Shown: in pieces, positions 1 through 6,940 of the stretch | How positions within the stretch are numbered: the first letter of the stretch is position 1 | How the letters are laid out: each line of letters begins with the position of its first letter | DNA from: SHLQ01 sp964494395 | Lineage (GTDB): Bacteria; Actinomycetota; Acidimicrobiia; Acidimicrobiales; SHLQ01 | Assembly: GCA_964494395.1 (NCBI GenBank) | Contig: CAZBTI010000160.1 | Location: 1 to 6,958, forward strand | Direction of reading: 5' to 3' | DNA length: 6,958 nucleotides | The notes under the pieces: generated by a model | The model's input: only the letters and a program-made list of their open reading frames with translations | Databases searched by the model: none | Told to the model about the DNA's origin: nothing | Translations under genes and position numbers: made by a program

Positions 1-11
1 CTGCCGAACTC

Positions 12-60
12 AAAATTTGAAGGCTTACCCACACCGATTGTGGGTGAGCCTTCAAATTTT
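12..60. terminator. Strong bidirectional hairpin terminator
   Basis: Bases 12-33 pair with 39-60 to give a 22-bp stem around a 5-base loop (CCGAT, 34-38). The only non-Watson-Crick position is 26/46, which is a T/G pair and so still a G-U wobble in plus-strand RNA. The stem starts with AAAA and ends with TTTT, so either strand would give a GC-containing hairpin followed by a U-run, as in a rho-independent terminator. It most likely ends transcription of a gene lying to the left of the window, and it insulates gene 1 from read-through. Bases 1-11 are too short to identify that upstream gene. Confidence 0.85.
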
Positions 61-76
61 CGGTGAGTGGGTTGGC

Positions 77-82
77 TACTAT
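77..82 (+). promoter_or_regulatory. Candidate -10 element of a leaderless promoter for gene 1
   Basis: TACTAT matches the actinobacterial -10 pattern TAnnnT and is followed by exactly 7 bases and then the in-frame ATG at 90. This spacing would start the mRNA on or next to the A of the start codon, giving a leaderless message. No convincing -35 hexamer is visible; the expected position falls inside the right arm of the terminator hairpin. The call rests on the hexamer, its spacing, the lack of a Shine-Dalgarno sequence before 90, and the same arrangement in front of gene 2. Confidence 0.45.
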
Positions 83-89
83 CGGTGTC

Positions 90-2900
90 ATGGTGTGGCA
101 AAGGATTCGCAGCCTTTTCGCTGGTGAAGAGGAGGGGGAGACCGGACCGACCGTTCGTGATGTGTTCCGCACGTTCGCTGCGCTTGCGGCCGAAGGCGTA
201 CCCACTCCAACGGTGATTGAACCCAACGCCGTTTCAGGCTCCTATGCATGGGGTCGTTCTGAACTTCAGAGCTACAACCATCGAATCGACAGAGTACGTT
301 CTTTGCGAAACAGCAGGGTCGAACTCGGTTGGTTGTGGTTCTCGGGATCGATCACGAGGAACGGTCAGCGGCTGGAATACCTTTTCCCTGCTGTCACAAT
401 CCCGATCGACACCGACTACGGGCCCGAGGGGGACCCCGGTCATATTCGGGTCATGGGCGACTTTCGGCTCTCGCCGCTCTTGACCGACACGATTTCCCGA
501 TTCGACCTCGCCGATCGACTCGAAGCTGAAATGGGGTTCTCAGATGTGGTGAAGCACCTCGTTTCCATGATCGGGACACTTCAGCCACCCGACAAGTGGG
601 TCGACATAATCGCCACGAAGTCCTGGGCTAAGGACTTTGCCGAAGCGATGGGGCTTGGCGATCTCGAACTCAGCATGGAGAACCCGGCCCATCCCGACCA
701 GATCCAAAAGGATGGCATCACCTTTCATCCCGGGGTAGCGCTCTACGAATCCCGCACATCGACCCGTCAGAACCGTGTCTACGACCTCACCTCCCTCGAC
801 CGCCTGCCGTCGGTCATCGGCACGGCGTTCAATGCGCTCTATGGGACTGAGCCGACGAGCCGTTCGCTGGAGCGTCCAGAAGTTACATCCTTTCGACCAC
901 TCAGCCTCCGTCAGCGTTCGATCGCAAAGAAACTCACCGACACATCCCTGTCAGTCCTTTCCGGGGCGCCAGGTACGGGCAAGACACACCTGATCTCGGT
1001 CACTGCTGCCGACGCTGTTGCTCGAGGTGAATCTGTCTTGGTTCTCGCCGGTTCTGCCAAGGCAGTTGATGTGCTCGTAGAACACTTCGCGAATACACCA
1101 GGCCCACCGCCGATCACGTTCGGGGGCTCGCGATTTGGCGACCGAATCAGTCGAGAACTCGTCGAGCTGGCGGCGATGATCGATGGCAAGAAGGAAGTCG
1201 ATCAAGAGCTCATCGATTCTGCCGAAGCACACGATGACCGAGTCCGTCGACTGCGACACGAGTTCGAGGCCTTACAACTTGCCCGAGAGTTTCGTCTCGA
1301 CCCTGAAGCGCGTGCGGAGATGGAGGCTGAGCTACACAAAGTGGGAGACCTCGACCAGGTTCAGGAGCTTGTGGACGGGACGGCATCTCTTTCGTTCAGC
1401 TCCGATGAACGCCGTCTCGCTAAGCGGCTTGGCCACCATGAGGGCGCTGAAGAAAAGTTGCGCCTATTGCGAATAGGCGAGGCGGCAGTCGGGTGGAACG
1501 AACACACGAAATTCTCTGTCGATCAAGCACTGGATGATCTCGCCGCAAATGAAGTAAACGCGGCGCAGGTCGGTGGAGATTTGCTCACCGATCATTGGAT
1601 CGGCCGTTTGGGACGCGGAGACAAACAGGTTCTCGAGGCAATCGCCAAGGCACTTCTGGTGAGCCGCTATCGCCGCGGTCAGCTACTCACCGAACTCGAC
1701 CCGGAGTCGCTCACGAACGCCGCGCCGATCTGGGTTGGCTCGGTCCATGACATCGAAGACGTGCTGCCGACCATCGTGGGTCTCTTCGATCTGGTCATCA
1801 TTGATGAAGCGTCACAGGTCGATCAGATTGCAGGAGCGAACGCGCTGATCCGATCGAAGCGAGCGTTGATTTGCGGAGACCCAGAGCAGATCGGCTTCGA
1901 GCCATTTCTATCGGAGGCCGAGGTCACCCGAGCAAAGGAGGCGTGCAACACCACGGGGCTTCCGCTCACGCCGAAAGAACTTTCGCTCTTCGATGTGGCC
2001 GCAGCAAAGTTTGGCGTTGAGGTGCTCGACGAGCATTTCCGTTCGGCGCCACACGTGATCGAGTTCTCGTCACGTCGCTTCTATGAAGGCGGTCTGTTTA
2101 CCGCAACGCGCCACCCCATGAACGAAGCTGCTGACCACATAGATGTGTCGATCATCGACGGTCGACGAGAAGAACCCGAAGAAGAGGGCGGGACTGGCGT
2201 GAACCGCGCCGAGGTCGACGAATGCATGGCTGTTCTCGAGTCTCACCTCGAACGAGGGTGGGAGAGCATAGGGATGGTTTCGCCCTTCGAATCTCAAGCA
2301 AAGGCAATCGAAGAGCGGGTTCGCGAACGGTTCACGGTCGACGAGATCACGAAGCGAGGTCTGCGAGTCGGAACGGTGCGAGAGTTCCAGGGCGATGAGT
2401 GCGCCTTGATGATCATGTCGTATGGCGTTAGTTCTGATGAGGGCGCCGCTGCATGGGAACCGGTGAACGACCCAAAGTTCTTCAACGTGATGGCAACACG
2501 TGCCCGTGAGCACGTGCACATCATCACCTCGAATCCTTCGCCACCGGGCTTGGCCGGAGAGTACGTGAAGTGGGCGGAACCCTTGGTCGATCTGGTCACC
2601 GACGAGGGGTCGACCGATCCGTGGGTGACTCAGGTGGCCGAAACGCTGCGTGCCGCCGGTATTTCGGTGCGGACCGGGTATCGGGTGGGCCGCTACGTCA
2701 TCGATATCGTTGCTGGCGATGGCGAGCACGCTGTGGCGATCGACTGCACGCTTCACCCCGACGGGATCGACGCCCATATCGATCGGGCGCTGCTGCTGCG
2801 AAGAACCGGCTGGCGAACAAGCGATGCTTTCCCAGAGCAGTGGCAGTTCTTGCTCGACACACTCGCCGAAGACTTGCGAGAACGGTTCCCCGAGCTCTAG
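90..2900 (+). CDS. SF1 (UPF1/DNA2-like) helicase with C-terminal Vsr-like nuclease domain, copy A
   Basis: This is a 936-residue cytoplasmic protein with no signal peptide or membrane segment, probably an ATP-driven nucleic-acid translocase fused to a nuclease. Numbering from the ATG at 90, residues 1-265 form an N-terminal domain of unknown function (LGWLWFSG at 79-86, FHPGVALY at 212-219). The helicase core follows: Q-motif-like RPLSLRQR (269-276), Walker A GAPGTGKT (292-299), Walker B DEAS (572-575), GDPEQ (596-600), LDEHFRS (646-652), FQGDE (766-770) and NVMATRAR (799-806). The A-B spacing is about 135 residues longer than in human UPF1 and holds a charged, largely helical insert (about 365-480). 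Residues 845-936 resemble MTES_1575/Vsr-type REase folds, with Asp872 in IDIV, Asp885-Cys886, His896, Arg899 and a GW at 907-908. The family's usual Glu is Asp here, and the Lys/Asp position is Thr887. The reading frame is open from a GTG at 63, but that codon lies 2 bases after the terminator stem and has no Shine-Dalgarno sequence, so I prefer ATG 90 behind a leaderless -10. The helicase call is firm, the nuclease fold probable, and the biological role (defence or repair) inferred. Confidence 0.92.
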   Translation: MVWQRIRSLFAGEEEGETGPTVRDVFRTFAALAAEGVPTPTVIEPNAVSGSYAWGRSELQSYNHRIDRVRSLRNSRVELGWLWFSGSITRNGQRLEYLFPAVTIPIDTDYGPEGDPGHIRVMGDFRLSPLLTDTISRFDLADRLEAEMGFSDVVKHLVSMIGTLQPPDKWVDIIATKSWAKDFAEAMGLGDLELSMENPAHPDQIQKDGITFHPGVALYESRTSTRQNRVYDLTSLDRLPSVIGTAFNALYGTEPTSRSLERPEVTSFRPLSLRQRSIAKKLTDTSLSVLSGAPGTGKTHLISVTAADAVARGESVLVLAGSAKAVDVLVEHFANTPGPPPITFGGSRFGDRISRELVELAAMIDGKKEVDQELIDSAEAHDDRVRRLRHEFEALQLAREFRLDPEARAEMEAELHKVGDLDQVQELVDGTASLSFSSDERRLAKRLGHHEGAEEKLRLLRIGEAAVGWNEHTKFSVDQALDDLAANEVNAAQVGGDLLTDHWIGRLGRGDKQVLEAIAKALLVSRYRRGQLLTELDPESLTNAAPIWVGSVHDIEDVLPTIVGLFDLVIIDEASQVDQIAGANALIRSKRALICGDPEQIGFEPFLSEAEVTRAKEACNTTGLPLTPKELSLFDVAAAKFGVEVLDEHFRSAPHVIEFSSRRFYEGGLFTATRHPMNEAADHIDVSIIDGRREEPEEEGGTGVNRAEVDECMAVLESHLERGWESIGMVSPFESQAKAIEERVRERFTVDEITKRGLRVGTVREFQGDECALMIMSYGVSSDEGAAAWEPVNDPKFFNVMATRAREHVHIITSNPSPPGLAGEYVKWAEPLVDLVTDEGSTDPWVTQVAETLRAAGISVRTGYRVGRYVIDIVAGDGEHAVAIDCTLHPDGIDAHIDRALLLRRTGWRTSDAFPEQWQFLLDTLAEDLRERFPEL
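2897..2900. other. Shared palindromic stop codons of convergent genes
   Basis: The tetranucleotide CTAG supplies TAG to gene 1 on the plus strand (2898-2900) and TAG to gene 2 on the minus strand (2899-2897). The two genes therefore overlap by 4 bp tail to tail, and there is no room for an intergenic terminator. Each transcript must run into the antisense of the other gene or end inside its coding region. Confidence 0.95.
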
Positions 2901-3913
2901 TGCTCTTCGAGGCGGTGTACGCGTCCTTCGAGCTCGGCCAGTCGTGCCCGATCGTCGATCGTCAGATAGCGATACGCACCCTTGGCAGCGTGTAGGCCCT
3001 TGAATGCAAGCTTGCGACCGAACGAGTCGGTCGTCCACGGCTGATCGATGTCATCGGGGAAGGCGAGGTCGCGGACCTGGCGCTCGAGCTTGTACCAACG
3101 CAGGATCTTCTCAAGGTTGTCTACGTCGACCGACTCGGGAACGCACGCAGAAGCCAACCCGTCGTAAAGGCCACCTTCGGTGTACATCTCGGGGTAGTGG
3201 TTCTCGAATTCGTGGCGTGGTGGGACCGTCTCGAGTGTCCACTCGCCGGGAAACTGAGGCCAACCGAGCGTGGTGAACGGCTCGGGGTCGGCAAACCGGT
3301 CGGGGTTGAGGTCGGCGCCCAAGTTGAAATACGTCGACCATTCATCCGGCGGATAGAACTCGGCTTCGGCCGCGAGTTCCTTGGTAACGGATTGGAAAAG
3401 GGCCTTATCGATGATCTGCGGCTGGTGGCTCGCATAGGACAGTGGCTTGGCGTGTCCTCGTTGGCGAAGCAGAACGAGGCTGTGGAGCATGATGCGGTCG
3501 AAGTCGGTCACGCTGTGACGCCACCCGGCCAGCGAGTGAAAGTACCTGCGACGGTGTCGGCCAGCATCGTCGATGAACCATGACTGTTCGATCCGGACCA
3601 TCGGTCGGCTGTCGTCGTCGCTCATGACGAACACCTCGTCAATGGCTTCGAGCTGCATCGACTTCGTCCGTAAAACGTAGTTACGGGTTGAGTGATCGAG
3701 CGCCTCAACCTCGCTTGTGGTGAGCCCGGTTACCTCTTCGTCAGCGAATGCTTGGACCGAGAAACCGGCGTTCTCGACGAGGATCGACACCTCTGGGACC
3801 ATCGACTGAGGGGTGATGACGATGACGTCGTCGATGAATGGCGCGAAATGCTGAACGTGGCCGAGCGTTTCGACAAGTTGTCGGGGACGAGCCGAGAGGT
3901 ACACGATCTGCAT
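2897..3913 (-). CDS. Stealth-like sugar-phosphate/glycosyl transferase (tentative)
   Basis: This is a 338-residue soluble protein with no signal peptide or transmembrane segment. The N-terminus (VYLSARP, then a strand-rich FIDDVIVITPQ at about 26-36) looks like the nucleotide-sugar-binding half of a GT-A-like fold. Residues 78-101 run from NYVLRTKS to FVMSDDD. They resemble conserved region 2 of Stealth proteins, where an Asn/Asp pair follows a hydrophobic strand, and DDD at 99-101 could serve as a DxD metal site. His163-Gln-Pro165 followed by Asp169 matches the His-x-Pro...Asp pattern of Stealth conserved region 3. A short leucine-heptad helix ends the protein (about 322-336). Stealth enzymes transfer hexose-1-phosphate when making capsule or cell-wall polysaccharide; that activity is inferred, and a general glycosyltransferase is the main alternative. 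The gene converges on gene 1 with overlapping stop codons and is divergent from gene 3. Its ATG sits 7 bases after a TAGGGT -10-like element and has no clear Shine-Dalgarno sequence. The gene is certain; the family assignment is moderate. Confidence 0.85.
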   Translation of the reverse strand: MQIVYLSARPRQLVETLGHVQHFAPFIDDVIVITPQSMVPEVSILVENAGFSVQAFADEEVTGLTTSEVEALDHSTRNYVLRTKSMQLEAIDEVFVMSDDDSRPMVRIEQSWFIDDAGRHRRRYFHSLAGWRHSVTDFDRIMLHSLVLLRQRGHAKPLSYASHQPQIIDKALFQSVTKELAAEAEFYPPDEWSTYFNLGADLNPDRFADPEPFTTLGWPQFPGEWTLETVPPRHEFENHYPEMYTEGGLYDGLASACVPESVDVDNLEKILRWYKLERQVRDLAFPDDIDQPWTTDSFGRKLAFKGLHAAKGAYRYLTIDDRARLAELEGRVHRLEEH

Positions 3914-3918
3914 GAGTG

Positions 3919-3933
3919 AAACCCTAGGGGTTT
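3919..3933 (-). promoter_or_regulatory. Candidate leaderless -10 of gene 2 inside a small dyad
   Basis: On the minus strand TAGGGT (3926-3921) matches TAnnnT and is followed by 7 bases and then the ATG of gene 2 (3913-3911), the spacing expected for a leaderless transcript. The hexamer lies inside an inverted repeat, AAACCC (3919-3924) and GGGTTT (3928-3933), separated by TAG. A protein bound to this dyad would cover the -10 and block transcription, so it could be an operator. No good -35 hexamer is visible. Confidence 0.4.
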
Positions 3934-3950
3934 TCTTGAGTTGTGGTTAG

Positions 3951-3964
3951 CCATCCTTGGATGG
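3951..3964. promoter_or_regulatory. 14-bp dyad, possible regulator site
   Basis: CCATCC (3951-3956) and GGATGG (3959-3964) are perfect inverted arms around a 2-base centre. The dyad lies in the divergent region, roughly 38-51 bases upstream of the gene 2 start and about 50 bases upstream of the gene 3 -10 candidate, where a regulator could affect both. The arms are short, there is no T-run, and no partner protein is known, so this is a weak call. Confidence 0.25.
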
Positions 3965-4011
3965 GATGACCCGAGCTACGGCGGTCGTTTCGTATCCCGT
4001 CGGACCTGATC

Positions 4012-4017
4012 TACCAT
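4012..4017 (+). promoter_or_regulatory. Candidate -10 element for gene 3
   Basis: TACCAT fits TAnnnT. A start about 7 bases downstream, near 4024, would give a short leader of some 20 bases that carries the ribosome binding site at 4033-4040. The best -35 placement (around 3988-3994) is poor. Unlike genes 1 and 2, this gene would have a leadered mRNA. Confidence 0.3.
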
Positions 4018-4032
4018 TGGCGACAGAACCAC

Positions 4033-4040
4033 AAGGGGGA
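4033..4040 (+). promoter_or_regulatory. Ribosome binding site of gene 3
   Basis: AAGGGGGA can pair with the CCUCC-containing end of 16S rRNA with one G-U wobble. It ends 5 bases before the TTG at 4046 and so selects that rare start codon. No ATG, GTG or TTG occurs in frame in the leader just upstream. A matching GGGGGA tract lies at 134-139 inside gene 1, at nearly the same distance from the homologous coding sequence. Confidence 0.75.
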
Positions 4041-4045
4041 TCGGG

Positions 4046-6940
4046 TTGAATCCAGAGGATGTATTGCGCACGCTCGCTGCGCTATCTGGAACAGGGCAGC
4101 GGGCCGAGACCGATGTGGTCGACCCCGACACGTTTTCATGGCTGCAGTACAGCGCGCTCGGGTTCTTCGATCCTTCCACGCACAACGTCGCTTCGATTCA
4201 GCCGTTCAAGTCGAAGACTTCAGCAGGAGCCGACAGGGTCGGTGGGGCCCGATTCGAGCGCTCGCTCACGCGACTACTTTCAAAGGCCGCGCTCCACAGC
4301 GGCGAACAGCTGATCCACCTGGGCTGGATCTGGTTCGCTGGAACCGTCGACGTGGATGGTGAATCTACCCAATTCTGTTTCCCCGCTATCAGCATGCCGA
4401 TGGCGCGACCTAGCGTCGAGTCCAAGGCCGAAACAACGCTGACCTCTCTCGGTGAGCAGCAGTCGAAAATCGTTGGGCTACTCAAATCACAAACGGTTTT
4501 GTCCGGTTTCGATTCGCTCGTGCCGAGTGGCGACGCCGAAATCACATCACTCGTCAAGGATGCCGAGGTTCGGTCAACGCTGCTCGAGCAGGCGTCGTTT
4601 GGAACTAGCCAGCTGACCAGCGGTGTCGAACCTGTCGTGCTCGAAGAAATGCCCGATCTGATGACCTGGTCCAGCGAAGTCGCGAAGGCGGTCGGGATCA
4701 CCGTCTCGCAAACGTTCCCGCTGCAGGGCAGCGTCCCGACGGCGCAACGCAAGAACGAGGGCATCAGCATGCATGTCGGCTGTGGCCTCTATCTCGCGAA
4801 GCCCGCTTCGGAGGGCTCTCGCAAGTCGAGCCTGATCGGTCTTGCGAGCCTGCCCCGCCTTCGTGCCACAGCCTTTGGCAAGATCTACGGCGGAGGCGAG
4901 ATTCGCCCTGCCGTCGAACGTGACGTCATTCGACTGCGCCCGTTGAGCCTCCGCCAACGCCGTGTTGCAGGTCGGGCCGGTGGAAGCGATGTTGCTGTGC
5001 TCTCGGGCGCCCCAGGCACTGGCAAGTCCCATGTGCTCTCCGTCATCGCTCGTGACGCAGTGGCCCGAGGTGAGTCGGTTCTTGTCGCCGCTGGGTCTCC
5101 TCACGCCGTCGACGTGCTCGTCGAGCACTTCACCGCAACCCCCGGGCCAACGCCGGTGACCTTCGGTGGGTCCAGGCATGGCAATCGCCTCGCTGGGGAA
5201 CTGTCAGAGTTGATCTCGCGAAATGAAGTCAGCAACGAAGCGCCAGCGCAGGCCGATGATTTCGCTCGGAACATCGAATCAGCGCGGCGATCGCTCCAGA
5301 TGGAGATGGAGGCCGTTCGCATCCGAACCGATCCGGCCTACCGCATCGATGTTGTGGCCGAAGTCGATCGCGCTAGTGACCTCAACGAACTTCGTCAAAT
5401 GATCGAGGGTGTCGCAGACCCAGGTTTCTTTAAGTTCGGACACAAGAAGCGACTGGCTCAGGTCGAGGCCCGGCTCGGTCCGGGCGAGTTCGAAGAACGC
5501 TATGCCGACGTCACTCGCAAGCGCGATGCCCTCCGTCTTCTCGCTGCAGAGGGCATGAGCCTCACACCACGATTCGATGACCTAGTCTCGAAGGAAGAAG
5601 ACGCAGCGCGTATGCGTGGTCGTCTCCTAACCGATGAGTGGATTCAGGGCCTTGGTCGTGAAGAGAAGCGGACGCTCGCCCAAGTTTCGAGTGCAGTAAC
5701 TTCCAACCGGAGCGCCCGACGGCGAGCGCTCGCCGCACTCAACCCCGAGGCGCTTACCAAGGCAGCACCGCTATGGATTGGTTCGGTCCGAGATGTCGAC
5801 GAAGTGCTTCCTGAGGTCGCCGGTCTCTTCGACCTCGTCATTTTGGATGAGGCCGCACAGATCGATCAGATGAACGCAGCCAACGCGCTGGTGCGGGCGA
5901 AGCGAGCAGTCATCTGCGGGGATCCAAACCAACTCGGCCATACCTCATTCGTCAGCGGAGAAGCGGTCGAGAAGGTCGCGAAGCAATACGGAACGAACGC
6001 CGAGCTGCTGAATCCGCGCAGCGTCTCGACCTACGACGTCGCTGCGGCTCAGGTTCCTGTCGAAGTGCTGGACGAACACTTCCGATCGGTTCCACAACTG
6101 ATCGAGTTCTCCTCACGACGGTTCTATGGAGGCGACCTACATGTAGCAACGCGTCATCCTCGCAACGAAGGAGCAGACCACATCCACGTGTCGGTCGTTG
6201 AAGGCACGCGGGACAAGTCCAAGGTCAATCGCGTCGAGGTAGACGAGTGCCTCCGTTTGGTCGAACAATACGCAGCCGCCGGGGAGAAGAGCATCGGGCT
6301 AATCTCGCCGTTCCGCGCGCAAGCCGATGCCATTGAAGAAGCCATCCTGGAGAAGTACCGCCTCGAAGAGATCGACGCCTACGGGCTGCGCGTCGGTACC
6401 GTGCACAGCTATCAAGGCGATGAGCGAGAAATACTCATCATCTCGCTGGCGGTCGGTGGCGATGAGGCCGCGTCGGCCTGGCGATTCGTCAATCAGGCAA
6501 ACCTCTTTAACGTCATGGTCACTCGTGCACGCAACGAGGTGGTCGTGGTGACCTCGAACCCCGAACCGCCCGGTCTGGCGGGGGAGTACATCGAATGGTC
6601 CGAACCGCTGAGCGATCTCGTGACCGATGCCGACCTCGGTGATCCGTGGGTCGATCGAGTCGCTACTGCGCTCGACGAACAAGGCATACCCGTGCGCTGC
6701 GGGTACCGGGTCGGCCGACACGTGATCGACATCGTCGCCGGCACTGGCGATCAAGCCGTTGCCATCGATTGCCGGCCACACCCCGACGGTGAAGCAACCC
6801 ACATCGACCGAGCGCTCATGCTGCGTCGCGCAGGCTGGCACACCGTCGATGCCCACCAGACGATGTGGTCAGACAATCCGGGCCAGTTCGCCATAGAACT
6901 TCGTACCCGTTACCCCGGGTTGCGCACCGGCCAGGGTTAA
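4046..6940 (+). CDS. SF1 (UPF1/DNA2-like) helicase with C-terminal Vsr-like nuclease domain, copy B
   Basis: This 964-residue protein is a full-length paralogue of gene 1 and starts at TTG behind a good ribosome binding site. In residue order it has an N-terminal domain (LGWIWFAG at 92-99, MHVGCGLY at 242-249), RPLSLRQR (298-305), Walker A GAPGTGKS (321-328), DEAAQ (601-605), GDPNQ (625-629), LDEHFRS (675-681), YQGDE (789-793) and NVMVTRAR (822-829). The C-terminal nuclease-like domain (868-964) keeps Asp895, Asp908-Cys909, His919, Arg922 and Trp931. Position 910 is Arg where copy A has Thr. All ATPase residues needed for activity are present. Relative to copy A it has an extra stretch of roughly 30 residues near 50-90, lacks the acidic EEPEEEGG stretch, and lacks the first 25-28 residues. 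In the block LDEHFRS to DHIHVS most residues match copy A, while the first 250 match poorly. It probably translocates on DNA or RNA and cleaves it; anti-phage defence is an inference from similar helicase-nuclease fusions. It has its own promoter region shared head to head with gene 2. Confidence 0.94.
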   Translation: MNPEDVLRTLAALSGTGQRAETDVVDPDTFSWLQYSALGFFDPSTHNVASIQPFKSKTSAGADRVGGARFERSLTRLLSKAALHSGEQLIHLGWIWFAGTVDVDGESTQFCFPAISMPMARPSVESKAETTLTSLGEQQSKIVGLLKSQTVLSGFDSLVPSGDAEITSLVKDAEVRSTLLEQASFGTSQLTSGVEPVVLEEMPDLMTWSSEVAKAVGITVSQTFPLQGSVPTAQRKNEGISMHVGCGLYLAKPASEGSRKSSLIGLASLPRLRATAFGKIYGGGEIRPAVERDVIRLRPLSLRQRRVAGRAGGSDVAVLSGAPGTGKSHVLSVIARDAVARGESVLVAAGSPHAVDVLVEHFTATPGPTPVTFGGSRHGNRLAGELSELISRNEVSNEAPAQADDFARNIESARRSLQMEMEAVRIRTDPAYRIDVVAEVDRASDLNELRQMIEGVADPGFFKFGHKKRLAQVEARLGPGEFEERYADVTRKRDALRLLAAEGMSLTPRFDDLVSKEEDAARMRGRLLTDEWIQGLGREEKRTLAQVSSAVTSNRSARRRALAALNPEALTKAAPLWIGSVRDVDEVLPEVAGLFDLVILDEAAQIDQMNAANALVRAKRAVICGDPNQLGHTSFVSGEAVEKVAKQYGTNAELLNPRSVSTYDVAAAQVPVEVLDEHFRSVPQLIEFSSRRFYGGDLHVATRHPRNEGADHIHVSVVEGTRDKSKVNRVEVDECLRLVEQYAAAGEKSIGLISPFRAQADAIEEAILEKYRLEEIDAYGLRVGTVHSYQGDEREILIISLAVGGDEAASAWRFVNQANLFNVMVTRARNEVVVVTSNPEPPGLAGEYIEWSEPLSDLVTDADLGDPWVDRVATALDEQGIPVRCGYRVGRHVIDIVAGTGDQAVAIDCRPHPDGEATHIDRALMLRRAGWHTVDAHQTMWSDNPGQFAIELRTRYPGLRTGQG

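Noticed and set aside
2890..2937. Inverted repeat CCGAGCTC (2890-2897) and GAGCTCGG (2930-2937) across the convergent junction, possible bidirectional terminator
   Set aside because: The arms are only 8 bp with a 32-base loop and no T-run, and both encode Glu-Leu on their own strands with common codons (GAG CTC), so chance is likely.
2070..3038. Long 322-codon open frame on the minus strand over the 3' end of gene 1
   Set aside because: It is antisense to the conserved helicase and nuclease motifs, its translation is rich in Arg, His and Ser with no recognisable domain, and it also overlaps gene 2. It is a shadow of the codon bias of gene 1.
4574..5179. 201-codon minus-strand open frame inside gene 3
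   Set aside because: It lies opposite the Walker A region of a well-supported gene and its translation shows no domain. Similar shadows occur at 4198-4770 and 6299-6856.
90..6940. Transposon or IS origin of the duplicated copies
   Set aside because: I see no transposase, no matching terminal inverted repeats at the edges of either copy, and no obvious target-site duplications. The copies are too diverged for a recent duplication.
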